47,814 nt of DNA from an uncultured Bacteroidales bacterium (GTDB lineage: Bacteria > Bacteroidota > Bacteroidia > Bacteroidales > Bacteroidaceae): contig CACZMI010000023.1 of assembly GCA_902782245.1 (NCBI GenBank), positions 1-47,814 on the forward strand, read 5' to 3'. Made by a program: the position numbers and the translations under genes. Below, piece after piece: positions 28,292 to 37,771 of this stretch. Every line of letters starts with the position of its first letter. The stretch's first letter is position 1. The notes under the pieces were generated by a model. The model was not told the origin of the DNA and made no database searches. It saw only the letters and a list, made by a program, of their open reading frames with translations.

Positions 28292-29932
28292 ATGAAAGAG
28301 CAGTCTAGACAATTCAAAAAAACTCTCAGTTCATTAATATTGGTTGCCATTGGATGGATTATCATAGGATGTACTGATGAAAGACTCTCTCAGGCAGAAA
28401 TGCTTATGGAGACTGATTCAAAAGCAGCCGACTCCATCCTGATCAACATGCCCATACCAACAAGGCAACGCGACCGCGCCTGGTATGCCGTACTCAAGAC
28501 GCAGGCGGACTACAAACAATACAAACCCATCACATCCGACAGCCTCATTCTGACTGCCACAGACTATTACGGTACTCACCGCAAGAGTTACCGCTCCGCA
28601 ATGGCTTGGTATACCCAGGGGTGCGTGTATAAAGAACTTGGTAATGACTTTTCGGCCATAGATACTTATCTGAGGGCAAAAGATTTATTTCCTGACACAT
28701 TATCGCGTTATTATTCACTTACAGAGATAGAATTAGGAAGCCTCTATCTTAAACATATGATGTTGGATAAAGCTATGCACGCATTCTACTGCAGCTTATT
28801 GAATGGGGAAAGGCTTGATGAACCAAAAATCTATAACTATTCTTACAATGAGCTAGGGTTATGTGCCTTGTACAGTAGAGACTTTTTGCTGGCAGACAGC
28901 ATTTTCACTAGAATATTCATCGATTCTAATTTCTCAAGGAGCATGAGAATAGCATCAGCTCTTAGTCTGGCAAAAATTCAGTTACACTATTATAACAATT
29001 ATCATAAGGCTTTAGAATACGTCAATTATTATCTGAAAACTATAAATGATTATTCTAAAACCGCGGCAGGATTGAGTGTGAAGGCAGATATCTTCTACGA
29101 GATGCAGTTGTTGGATTCAGCCTATTATTATTCAAAAGAATCCTTAAAACATGAATTGGAACTCTATACCAGATGCGCCAATGCTGACCGCCTATCGGAG
29201 CTGTCACCCATTCTTGATAAAGATGAGGAATCGGCAAAATGGCATAGAATATATAAAGAACTGAATGATTCCATAACCAAGATTGAAAGCGCACGTGAAA
29301 TTGAAGAAATCCGATATCAGCACAAGGAGATTGTCACAGGCGAGAAGTATGCCCATCGCCATAAGGTGATTATAATAGTTCTTGCAGGCACTCTATTAAT
29401 GATAACCTTAATACTCTTTTTTATTTATTCCACATTTAAGCATAGAGAAGTAGAGCGGATAATGAAAAAGAAACAAGAACTCCTTAAAGAAGAGGAAGAA
29501 ATCCGCAAAAGCACAATAGAGATGCTTGAATCCAAGATAAAGGATTATTCCGATCATGATCCGGAAGCTAGAGCGTTACTAATAAGGTCATATTCAAACC
29601 GCCTACAGATGTGTAACAGGGCTTTCAGGATGACTTCAGAATACAACATGTTGTCTTCCTTTAAGTTGAACGTCAATGAACTGAATAGGCATGACAAGGA
29701 GACATTATTTAATCAGCTTAAACGTTCTTATCTGGAAACCATAACAGACATGCAGGCAGAAATACCAGAAATAAAAGAAAAAGACATTCTTACTATCATC
29801 CTTAAAAACCAGGGCTTGGGTATTGAACAGATAGCGTCACTTTTTTCCATTACGACGGACTCTGTAAAGAAACGTCTTTACAGGCTATCACAAAAAGTCT
29901 CATCAGATTTTCTTGCCATATATAGCATTTAG
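28292..29932 (+). CDS. Lipoprotein-TPR-transmembrane-HTH regulator
   Basis: 546 residues from ATG 28292 (a GTG at 28283 is less likely). The N-terminus carries a lipoprotein-type signal ending IIIGC, with Cys near residue 27. About 40-340 are helical TPR-like repeats (AMAWYTQGCVYKELGNDFSAI, YNELGLCALYSRDF). A single membrane segment follows at about 357-382 (VIIIVLAGTLLMITLILFFIY), then a charged coiled coil (MKKKQELLKEEEEIRKS). The end is a helix-turn-helix with GLGIEQIASLFSITTDSVKKR near 510-535, like LuxR/sigma-4 HTHs. Sensor outside, DNA-binding part inside: a one-piece membrane regulator of a type common in Bacteroidota. It lies directly upstream of the DUF3244/RHS genes on the same strand and may control them, which is inference. 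Confidence 0.85.
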   Translation: MKEQSRQFKKTLSSLILVAIGWIIIGCTDERLSQAEMLMETDSKAADSILINMPIPTRQRDRAWYAVLKTQADYKQYKPITSDSLILTATDYYGTHRKSYRSAMAWYTQGCVYKELGNDFSAIDTYLRAKDLFPDTLSRYYSLTEIELGSLYLKHMMLDKAMHAFYCSLLNGERLDEPKIYNYSYNELGLCALYSRDFLLADSIFTRIFIDSNFSRSMRIASALSLAKIQLHYYNNYHKALEYVNYYLKTINDYSKTAAGLSVKADIFYEMQLLDSAYYYSKESLKHELELYTRCANADRLSELSPILDKDEESAKWHRIYKELNDSITKIESAREIEEIRYQHKEIVTGEKYAHRHKVIIIVLAGTLLMITLILFFIYSTFKHREVERIMKKKQELLKEEEEIRKSTIEMLESKIKDYSDHDPEARALLIRSYSNRLQMCNRAFRMTSEYNMLSSFKLNVNELNRHDKETLFNQLKRSYLETITDMQAEIPEIKEKDILTIILKNQGLGIEQIASLFSITTDSVKKRLYRLSQKVSSDFLAIYSI

Positions 29933-30007
29933 CAATTGAAAAGAGCCATTCAGGCACCACTGTAAGGCATTTCTTTGAAAATGTCCACTTTTTTGTCCAG
30001 ATAATTC

Positions 30008-30040
30008 TTTGGACATGACCTGATGTTATTCCTATTTTTG
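30008..30040 (+). promoter_or_regulatory. Strong-looking promoter of the DUF3244-RHS gene group
   Basis: TTTG at 30008-30011, a 21-bp spacer and TATTTTTG at 30033-30040: both elements match the Bacteroidota consensus exactly. The start would be near 30047. This is the best-formed promoter in the window and separates the regulator gene from the secreted-protein genes. Confidence 0.7.
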
Positions 30041-30067
30041 AGCATATAACCAAATAAATTGATGTTT

Positions 30068-30424
30068 ATGAAAAAGGTATTATTTTTTGTTTTTATGCTT
30101 ATTATTGGTAATATCGCTCTTCAAGCTGGCGATAACATTCATTTAGTCCAAAATGATCCACCTGTAATAGATCCTGAAGATGCCCCTCGTTCTATTGAGT
30201 GTGAGGTATCGGCATCAATTGATGCCCAGGTGATAACCGTATCATTCAGCGAGCTGACAGCATCGCAGATTGTGGTGAGAGACTCTGCAAATCTGACGGT
30301 ATTTGATCAAACTTATACTTCTGCCTATAGTGCTCAGGCTGACATATCGACACTGCCATCAGGCAGCTACACCTTACATATATATGCGCTCGGGTACTGG
30401 TGGTACGGGCACTTCAACCTTTGA
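30068..30424 (+). CDS. Small exported DUF3244-like protein
   Basis: 118 residues from ATG 30068 (ATG 30062 adds two). Signal peptide MKKVLFFVFMLIIGNIALQA. The mature part has an acidic start (DPPVIDPEDAPRSIECEV) and a beta-sandwich-like body (VITVSFSELTASQIVVRD, TLPSGSYTLHIYALGYWWYG) that fits DUF3244, a family of short exported Bacteroidota proteins without known function. The ending STLPSGSYTLHIY also resembles the last strands of T9SS sorting domains. It is the first gene after a strong promoter and 79 bp upstream of the YD/T9SS-like gene. Confidence 0.75.
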   Translation: MKKVLFFVFMLIIGNIALQAGDNIHLVQNDPPVIDPEDAPRSIECEVSASIDAQVITVSFSELTASQIVVRDSANLTVFDQTYTSAYSAQADISTLPSGSYTLHIYALGYWWYGHFNL

Positions 30425-30503
30425 TAATGCTCAAGAATGACAGTATTTCCCCTATAGTAAAAAATGCCTTGTGTAATCAAATCAACCACTAATAAAAATA
30501 ATT

Positions 30504-30950
30504 ATGAAAAGGACAGACCGGCTACTACAGCCAATCATTCTCTCTTTGTCATTATTGTGCGTCAGACCCGTAATGATACATGCTGACAGAATACAATACA
30601 GTTACGATGCTATAGGCAACCGAATCTTAAGTGAGAGGGAATTACCATTACGCAATAACGGGAATGGTTCTCCTTCAGACACCATATCCAGACACGACAT
30701 GCTGTCCTCTCACCGTATAACAATACTCCCCAATCCTACTGACGGCAGGCTCATAGTTGAAATAACTGGGATAGAGACTGTAGACAATACGTCAATTGTA
30801 GTATATAACAACAATGGCAGCATTGTATACAGCAACGCCCAGATTCAGGCCGAGAACGAGATTGACCTCACACCATGTCCCAGTGGCATGTATCTACTTA
30901 TTATCAAATTAGATAATGAGTCCCAAATATGGAAAATCATCAAAATCTGA
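30504..30950 (+). CDS. Short exported protein: one YD repeat plus T9SS-type C-terminal domain
   Basis: 148 residues. The N-terminal signal region (MKRTDRLLQPIILSLSLLCVRPVMIHA) is followed at once by a single YD/RHS-like repeat, RIQYSYDAIGNRILSERELP. After a polar linker comes a typical type A sorting domain: ITILPNPTDGRLIVEITGIE, VVYNNNGSIVYSN and LTPCPSGMYLLIIKLDNE. The layout is what one expects at the extreme C-terminus of a T9SS-exported RHS protein, but here it is a free gene. It lies 8 bp upstream of the RHS start and is surely co-transcribed. Known: T9SS CTDs direct secretion and cell-surface anchoring. Inferred: it may help surface delivery of the RHS protein, which has no such domain itself. 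Confidence 0.75.
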   Translation: MKRTDRLLQPIILSLSLLCVRPVMIHADRIQYSYDAIGNRILSERELPLRNNGNGSPSDTISRHDMLSSHRITILPNPTDGRLIVEITGIETVDNTSIVVYNNNGSIVYSNAQIQAENEIDLTPCPSGMYLLIIKLDNESQIWKIIKI

Positions 30951-30958
30951 GAATCACC

Positions 30959-33900
30959 ATGAAAATACACTGCACTACAGCTTTGCTCATATCAGCATTG
31001 ATTATGAATTCTGCGATGATTAATGCACAAGATACAGCCGATACCATCATTACAGCTGATGCTGATAGCTTAAAGATTTATTTGCGCCAGTATGAAGGAG
31101 GCAACTTTGCCCCGGAATCGCTTGAATCTTTTGACCCGGATGATCCAAACCAAATTATATTTGGTGATTTCTTTGAACTGCCATTCATTGTAGGAACCAG
31201 GAACACGGATTTCTATTATTATAGTACCAAGAATACTAATTTGTTCACAGATAAGTACCAAGGTATGACAACACGGGATGTGTACTATAAGTTCCAACTT
31301 ACCACACCCATGAATGTGGTCATTACTCACGAAGGGTCAGAACTATACGACACATACGTTTCGCTACTTGACTCAGCTGGTAATATGATAGAAAGCAATG
31401 ACAATTATTCGGGTGACGGGCATTGTTCCAACACATTACACTCCTTTATCCAGCGTCAGCTATCTCCCGGCATCTATTATGTAGTATCGGAAGGTAAGAA
31501 TGCAAACGGGACGATCAAAACCAATATTTATGGCTATGCATCAGAATATGGCTATACCATAGTACCGGCAGCCTACAGCACTGAACCTGGTACAACAGTA
31601 GAAGCCGTAGGCGGTGTGTTCAATGTATCACCTATGGGTGGAGCAACTTATAGTATACCCATTGATGTTCCGCTAGGAGTGGGTGGACTCCAACCGCAAC
31701 TGTCCATTATATATAACAGCCAATCCGGTAACGGATTGTGCGGTTATGGTGCAAGCCTGTCAGGTTTGTCTTCAATAACACGTGCCCCCAAGGATATTCA
31801 TCATGACAACAATGCCAATGGATTAGAATATCTTGCCGATGATGCACTTTATCTGGATGGAGTGCGGCTGATATTGGATGAGAATAGTATTGCAGGACAA
31901 GAAGGAGCTGTTTATTATCCTGAGTCAGACCCGTTCACGCGTGTCATAGCACATGGTACATGTACATCAACAGCAAACAACACGTGGTATGAGGTCCAGA
32001 GCCGCGACGGCATGGTCTATCGGTACGGATATAATCCCGACCTTAATACAGACACACATTCAAGGCTGTCATACACCGATGATTACGGGGCACAGAAAAT
32101 ACACTCATGGTATCTGAGCTATGTCTCACAGCCCACTGGCAATTACATGACCTATGAATATGATATAATAAACCTTTGTGTCTACCCTTACAGGATTAGA
32201 TATGGAAACAATTCTTATCAAAGCAACTCTCTGACTAATACAATTGAGTTCACATATAACGAGGATCGGACAGATTCCATACCTGTCATCTTTGACGGCA
32301 AAAGGGGCAGCATGAAAAGGAGACTCCATTCCATCACAGGTATGACCGGTAGCAGCGTATACCGTACATATACACTAAACTACAACACTACAGGTGATGG
32401 CGTGGCCTGCAAGTTCTCACGCCTGACGAGCGTTACTGAAAAGAACGCGCAGAACCAGACTCTTCCGCCAACTACGGTCTATTGGTCGTATCTACCACCA
32501 ATATCTTATACAGCCTCAGCACTTACTGTTAATCAGCCGACAAATATCAACCCGTTTGTCTCATTCCCGTTTGCGAACCAATCATATATGGCAGGAGACT
32601 TCAACGGAGACGGACGGTCCGATATTGCCGGTATAGCATTAGTCGGAGAGCCCAATAACAATGGGGGGGAAGACTACTATACATATATATACATGTATCA
32701 CTCGACGCTTTCTCAATCGGGAACATCACAATACATATCCGGGACAAATTTTATATTACCGCCAAGTGTTGAATCAGGAAGGATAAAAAGTAATGTTAAC
32801 GCATTGTCGGTCATTGATGTAGATGGTGATGGAATTAATGAACTAATTATACCATATTATGTACAGTCAGGATCGACTGCTGCCCTGGGATTATATGTGT
32901 TAGGGCAGAACTTTTCTGTTGGAGATGGCGGCGGTGCTACAAGTCTTTACAATACCGGTAAACCCCTTTTTACATCTGGAGATATTGACAATGACGGCAG
33001 AACGGATGTGGTATTCATGGAAAAGACTAAAAGGAACGGCAGCTATCCTTTATACTTATGGAAATACAACATAAACTATATCTCCGGTAGCAACGAATTG
33101 GAACATTCGTTGTTTGATATGGATACAGAGACCTCCCTTTCTTTGAGTTCTGCACCTCAGCATGTATACATATCTGACATGAACGGCAATGGCCTGAATG
33201 ATCTCATAGTAATATGCAATAGCGGCTATTCTATCTATTGGAACCAAGGAAACGGAATCTCTGCAAACACTTATTCCGACGCGAACAAAAGTACCGGCAC
33301 CAGCCTCAAGGATGTACATTCGCTGACTCCTGGCGATTATAATGGAGATGGACTGATGGATTTCCTTTCGAACACTAAAGGCTCAAACAATTGGTACTTC
33401 ATTCTTAACAAAGGAAATGGTACTTTCAATGAGACGCTAGCACTTAACATGAGCGTCATTTCAGATCAAAGCTTCACAGAACAAGACAATGACAAACTAA
33501 GTGTTAATGTCGTTGATATGGATAGTGACGGCAAGTCTGACGTAATCATAACCAAAGGGGTCTATAAGAGGAAATCAAACATTTGGGGACATGAATGGGG
33601 AGAATTTGACTATGTCATAACCAAGTGGCTGAATTCAACTGGAGCCACGCTTGTGGAGAAACACTCGGCAACATCAGAACAATCAAGTGACATGTATTCA
33701 AGTAAATACATCACCGGTGATTTTGACGGTGACGGCCGCATGGAACTGGTCAACTACGGTTATGATTGCGTAAACGGGACCAATTCGAACTCCAATCCCG
33801 TATGGCGCATATACAAAAACAGCAACCTTACTGCGCAGAGCGGCAAGGTTACTTCCATAACAGGCGATTATGGCGCCACAATCGGCATAACGTATTCCAC

Positions 33901-36900
33901 ACTCACGGACCCTTCAGTCTATACCAAAGGTGGTAATGACCCCTATCCCGCACCCAGATATACCATACCGCTCAACGTGGTCAGGCTGACTACACAGAAT
34001 AATGGCGCGGCAGGTTTACTGACCACGCTCTACACTTATGAGGGACTCAAGGCACACCTGCGGGGCAGAGGCCTGCTGGGATTCAGCAAGATGGCGGCCA
34101 ACTGCACCACCACAGGCTTGATCTCTGAGAGCGGAGTCACACAATGGAATACTGCGTTCTATATACCAAAGGTAACCTACTCCAAGACCACCGTCGACAG
34201 CAGCTATGCGCAGAACACCACAACCCTTACCATAGCGGACAAGGGACAGAAACGCTATTTTGCATATCCCTCACAGACCGTGGCAAGGGATATGGACGGT
34301 AACACCGTTATCACGGTATGCGCTTATGACACCACATACGGTTATCCCCTGTCTGAGACCACGACCTATGGTACAGGCATGTACCGCACCATCACATATT
34401 CTGACTATGCACTTGCCGGAGGAGCCTATCACCCCCAGACGGTTACTACTGCGCAGAAGCATCAGGATGACGCGTCACCCTTCAGCATAACGGCCAGTTA
34501 TACATACGACAACACAACAGGCCTTGTCACAGACAAGGTTGACAACTACGGTACATCAAAGCCTCTCACCACGCAGTATACCTACGATGTATGGGGTAAC
34601 CTGACCAGCCAGGTGAGCACTGGTAGTGGCATAACGGCTGCCTGCACCACATACTACAGTTATGATGAAACAAGGCGTTTCCCTGCCAGGGTTTATACCA
34701 ACCCGGCCTCGTCTGTACAGAAGTACACCTATGACCTGTGGGGTAACGTGCTGACAGAGCAGGACAGCATCAACTCTTCAGTCAGCAACACCGTGACCCA
34801 TTCCTACAACGGATGGGGGCAATTGGTCAGCACCGTCAGGCCTGACGGTACTGCAACCACCTACACCCGAGGCTGGAACAACAGCGCATTCAAACGTTAC
34901 TACCTGCTTGCACAGGGAACCGCCACCCCTTGGGTCAAGACCTGGTATGACAATCAGGGACGTGAAGTTAAGACTGAGAGCATTGGTCCCGATAACGTTA
35001 GCCTTACCAGCACCACCACCTACAACAGCAAGGGTCTTGCAACCAGCCGTACCGAGACCAGCGGCGACCTGTCACTGACCCACACCTATACCTACGATAC
35101 TCGCGGTAGGGTACTGACCGAAACGGCACCAGGCAACTCCTATACCGCTTACCAGTACGGGAACCGGACGGTTGCTGTCTCTGAGAACAGCCGCACTACC
35201 ACAACTACATACGATGCCTGGGGAAACGTGAAGACAGTCACTGCCCCTGTGTCAGGCATAACCAACACCTACGCCTCAAACGGCGGCATAAGGACTACCG
35301 CATCGGGCGGTGCCACCTGGACTTTCCAGTACGATGACCGCGGCAACCGCAGCTCCATGACCGACCCGGATGCGGGCACCACCACATACACTTATGACGC
35401 ACTGGGGCGTGAGACCAGCAGAACCGATGCACGCGGAGTTGTTTTTGTCACAAAATATGACTACCTTGGCCGCGTGACACAGCAAAAGGCGGACGATTCC
35501 ACCATCAACTACACTTATGGTAGCAGCGGAACAGGTCAGATGCGCCTTATAAGCGAGAGCAACGGCACATGGAGCAAGAACTACACGTATGATGCTTTAG
35601 GCCGTGTCACAGGTGAGACTATGAGCAAGGGTACAGCGTTTACCAGGAGCAGGAGCTACACCTACGGCTCTAACGGGCTGATTGCATCGCGCACCCTGCC
35701 AGGAGGCATGGTGTACAGCTACTCTTATGATCCTTACGGTAACCTTGACGGCATAGACATGGGACCCGGTATAGTTGGGTGGAGCAGTGCCGGCTATACA
35801 GGCCGCCGTACAACGGCCAAGACTGTATTGAACGGTGATACGGAGCATCCTTTCTTCAGGACAGCCACGCTTGACGGTTACGGATTGCCTGACTCCATAA
35901 TAACACTACAGCGGTGGGGACAGAGTTACTGTAGCTACCAGACCGAGGACTATGGGTTTTCTCCACAGACCGGCAACCTTATGTACAGAAGCGGCATTGT
36001 GGGTGGAGGCTACCCGCAGCAGTATACATACGATACGGCGGACCGGCTGACATTGGTACAGGAGGATAACCAGACCATTATGACTATGACATACGCCCAG
36101 AACGGCAACATACTCTCCAAGACCGGTATGGGCAGTTACACCTACGGCTCATCGTCACGGCCTCATGCGGTGACAGAGGTGGACAACACGGACGGCAGCA
36201 TCACACTGCAGGTGCAGGATGTTGGGTTCAACTACTGGAACAAGATGAGTTCTGTCTGGGCTACTGACGAGAATAATTTCTACAGCTACAGCGTAGACTA
36301 CGGCCCGGACCTAAGGAGGGTGTCCAGCGAGATGCACCGTACATACCAGAAACTCTATGAAAAGTTCTACTGGGATGATTACGAGGAGAAGGTGGAGGGC
36401 AGCGACACGCTGCACTACTACTACCTGAACGGCGCAAACGGCCTGGAGGCCCTGCATATCGTAAAGACCAGCCCCAACGCCCAGCCCGTATCACAGACCA
36501 CCAAGGTGGTGACTGACCATCTTGGTAGCATAACGGCCCTCATAGACGAGAGTGACTACGCGTACATTGCCAGATATGACGCATGGGGCAACCGTGAGAT
36601 TGTTATGCCGTTCTGGTTTGACCTCACGTTTGACCGCGGCTACACCGGTCATGAGCATCTGGACCTGCTGGGCCTCATAAACATGAACGGCCGCATGTAC
36701 GACCCGCTGCTGGGCCGTTTCCTCAGCCCGGACCCGTACATCCAGGCTCCAACAGACCCCCAGAACTTCAACCGCTACTCATACTGCCTGAACAATCCGC
36801 TCAAGTACACGGATCCGGATGGGGAGATTATTTGGATGCCCATAATAATTGCAGCTGCAATGGGTGGAGTCCAAGGAACAATGCTTGGTCTTCAAAATGA

Positions 36901-37771
36901 TGCAGAAGGTTGGGATTTGGTTGGTTATATTGCCGGTGGTGCGGCACTTGGCGCTTTGTCGGGCGGTATGGCACAGGGCATGGCGGCAATAGGAGCAAAC
37001 ACTTTCATTACTCAACTTGCATGTAATTCTGTAACCAGTTCATTGGGAGCAGGGATGATGTCCGGATGGGATGGAAAAAGCATGTTGATGGGATTGGGGG
37101 CAGGTTTTATGTCTGGATGTATTTCAGGTGCAATAAGTCTTTCATATGATCCAGTAGGTATGGTGAATGGCATGCTTGCCGATGGTGCCGTTAATGCTGG
37201 GATAGGAGCCTTATCTGGTGGATTCACCGCATCTATCTTTGGAGGAGATTTTTGGGAAGGTGCTCTAAACGGAGCAATCATGGGTGGAATCTCCGGTATG
37301 GCATTTGGTGCCTATAGAGGTTGGGCTAATGCAGAAACGCTCGGTGTGAATCATTGGACAGGTGGCACACTACAGGAGCGTGCACAGGCCTGGGCAAATT
37401 ATTATGGATTACCTGGAGAAATGTTCAACTATTCTAGTCAAGATAAACTAGATGCATATGTTAAAACTCGAGGTAAGGACTACAGATTCTTAAATCAATA
37501 TAATAGAATAGGTGTTTCCATTGATTCCCGTCTAACAATAGATGGCTTTTGTGGCGATACTCGTGATGTAATTTTTTTATCTGCTAAGACAATCAGACAT
37601 TCTCGTTTTGATACTGGATGGAGCAAGGGTACTTTTCACCATGAATATTTTCATAGTTTAAACCTTCAGAACTATGAAAACGAGATAGGCGCCTATATAG
37701 AAGGTTATAAATATGGTGGAAGACGTTATTATGGACATTGTAAATTAAATAATTATGGAATCCCAAAATAA
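30959..37771 (+). CDS. Giant secreted RHS polymorphic-toxin-like protein with C-terminal HExxH domain
   Basis: 2270 residues from ATG 30959; signal peptide MKIHCTTALLISALIMNSAMINAQ. Order: PPC-like domain (about 85-195, DVYYKFQLTTPMNVVITHE); SpvB-like domain (from about 215, SPMGGATYSIPIDVPLGVGG); seven or so FG-GAP/VCBS repeats (about 540-925, such as GDFNGDGRSDIAG and GDIDNDGRTDVVF); TcdB-middle-like segment; many YD repeats (about 1180-1860, YTYDVWGNLTSQ type); RHS core (DHLGSITALIDES, NMNGRMYDPLLGRFLSPDP, NPLKYTDPDGE, near 1850-1954). The variable tip (1957-2270) has a glycine-zipper hydrophobic stretch, then HHEYFHSL near 2228 with a downstream Glu (NEIGAYIEGY), a zincin-type HExxH site. 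Base composition turns AT-rich inside the tip. It overlaps the next gene by 17 bp. The target is unknown. Confidence 0.9.
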   Translation: MKIHCTTALLISALIMNSAMINAQDTADTIITADADSLKIYLRQYEGGNFAPESLESFDPDDPNQIIFGDFFELPFIVGTRNTDFYYYSTKNTNLFTDKYQGMTTRDVYYKFQLTTPMNVVITHEGSELYDTYVSLLDSAGNMIESNDNYSGDGHCSNTLHSFIQRQLSPGIYYVVSEGKNANGTIKTNIYGYASEYGYTIVPAAYSTEPGTTVEAVGGVFNVSPMGGATYSIPIDVPLGVGGLQPQLSIIYNSQSGNGLCGYGASLSGLSSITRAPKDIHHDNNANGLEYLADDALYLDGVRLILDENSIAGQEGAVYYPESDPFTRVIAHGTCTSTANNTWYEVQSRDGMVYRYGYNPDLNTDTHSRLSYTDDYGAQKIHSWYLSYVSQPTGNYMTYEYDIINLCVYPYRIRYGNNSYQSNSLTNTIEFTYNEDRTDSIPVIFDGKRGSMKRRLHSITGMTGSSVYRTYTLNYNTTGDGVACKFSRLTSVTEKNAQNQTLPPTTVYWSYLPPISYTASALTVNQPTNINPFVSFPFANQSYMAGDFNGDGRSDIAGIALVGEPNNNGGEDYYTYIYMYHSTLSQSGTSQYISGTNFILPPSVESGRIKSNVNALSVIDVDGDGINELIIPYYVQSGSTAALGLYVLGQNFSVGDGGGATSLYNTGKPLFTSGDIDNDGRTDVVFMEKTKRNGSYPLYLWKYNINYISGSNELEHSLFDMDTETSLSLSSAPQHVYISDMNGNGLNDLIVICNSGYSIYWNQGNGISANTYSDANKSTGTSLKDVHSLTPGDYNGDGLMDFLSNTKGSNNWYFILNKGNGTFNETLALNMSVISDQSFTEQDNDKLSVNVVDMDSDGKSDVIITKGVYKRKSNIWGHEWGEFDYVITKWLNSTGATLVEKHSATSEQSSDMYSSKYITGDFDGDGRMELVNYGYDCVNGTNSNSNPVWRIYKNSNLTAQSGKVTSITGDYGATIGITYSTLTDPSVYTKGGNDPYPAPRYTIPLNVVRLTTQNNGAAGLLTTLYTYEGLKAHLRGRGLLGFSKMAANCTTTGLISESGVTQWNTAFYIPKVTYSKTTVDSSYAQNTTTLTIADKGQKRYFAYPSQTVARDMDGNTVITVCAYDTTYGYPLSETTTYGTGMYRTITYSDYALAGGAYHPQTVTTAQKHQDDASPFSITASYTYDNTTGLVTDKVDNYGTSKPLTTQYTYDVWGNLTSQVSTGSGITAACTTYYSYDETRRFPARVYTNPASSVQKYTYDLWGNVLTEQDSINSSVSNTVTHSYNGWGQLVSTVRPDGTATTYTRGWNNSAFKRYYLLAQGTATPWVKTWYDNQGREVKTESIGPDNVSLTSTTTYNSKGLATSRTETSGDLSLTHTYTYDTRGRVLTETAPGNSYTAYQYGNRTVAVSENSRTTTTTYDAWGNVKTVTAPVSGITNTYASNGGIRTTASGGATWTFQYDDRGNRSSMTDPDAGTTTYTYDALGRETSRTDARGVVFVTKYDYLGRVTQQKADDSTINYTYGSSGTGQMRLISESNGTWSKNYTYDALGRVTGETMSKGTAFTRSRSYTYGSNGLIASRTLPGGMVYSYSYDPYGNLDGIDMGPGIVGWSSAGYTGRRTTAKTVLNGDTEHPFFRTATLDGYGLPDSIITLQRWGQSYCSYQTEDYGFSPQTGNLMYRSGIVGGGYPQQYTYDTADRLTLVQEDNQTIMTMTYAQNGNILSKTGMGSYTYGSSSRPHAVTEVDNTDGSITLQVQDVGFNYWNKMSSVWATDENNFYSYSVDYGPDLRRVSSEMHRTYQKLYEKFYWDDYEEKVEGSDTLHYYYLNGANGLEALHIVKTSPNAQPVSQTTKVVTDHLGSITALIDESDYAYIARYDAWGNREIVMPFWFDLTFDRGYTGHEHLDLLGLINMNGRMYDPLLGRFLSPDPYIQAPTDPQNFNRYSYCLNNPLKYTDPDGEIIWMPIIIAAAMGGVQGTMLGLQNDAEGWDLVGYIAGGAALGALSGGMAQGMAAIGANTFITQLACNSVTSSLGAGMMSGWDGKSMLMGLGAGFMSGCISGAISLSYDPVGMVNGMLADGAVNAGIGALSGGFTASIFGGDFWEGALNGAIMGGISGMAFGAYRGWANAETLGVNHWTGGTLQERAQAWANYYGLPGEMFNYSSQDKLDAYVKTRGKDYRFLNQYNRIGVSIDSRLTIDGFCGDTRDVIFLSAKTIRHSRFDTGWSKGTFHHEYFHSLNLQNYENEIGAYIEGYKYGGRRYYGHCKLNNYGIPK

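Noticed and set aside
34500-36540. Tandem nucleotide repeats in the RHS gene as a CRISPR or satellite array
   Set aside because: The periodicity is at protein level (YD repeats of about 20 residues); the DNA copies are diverged and in frame.
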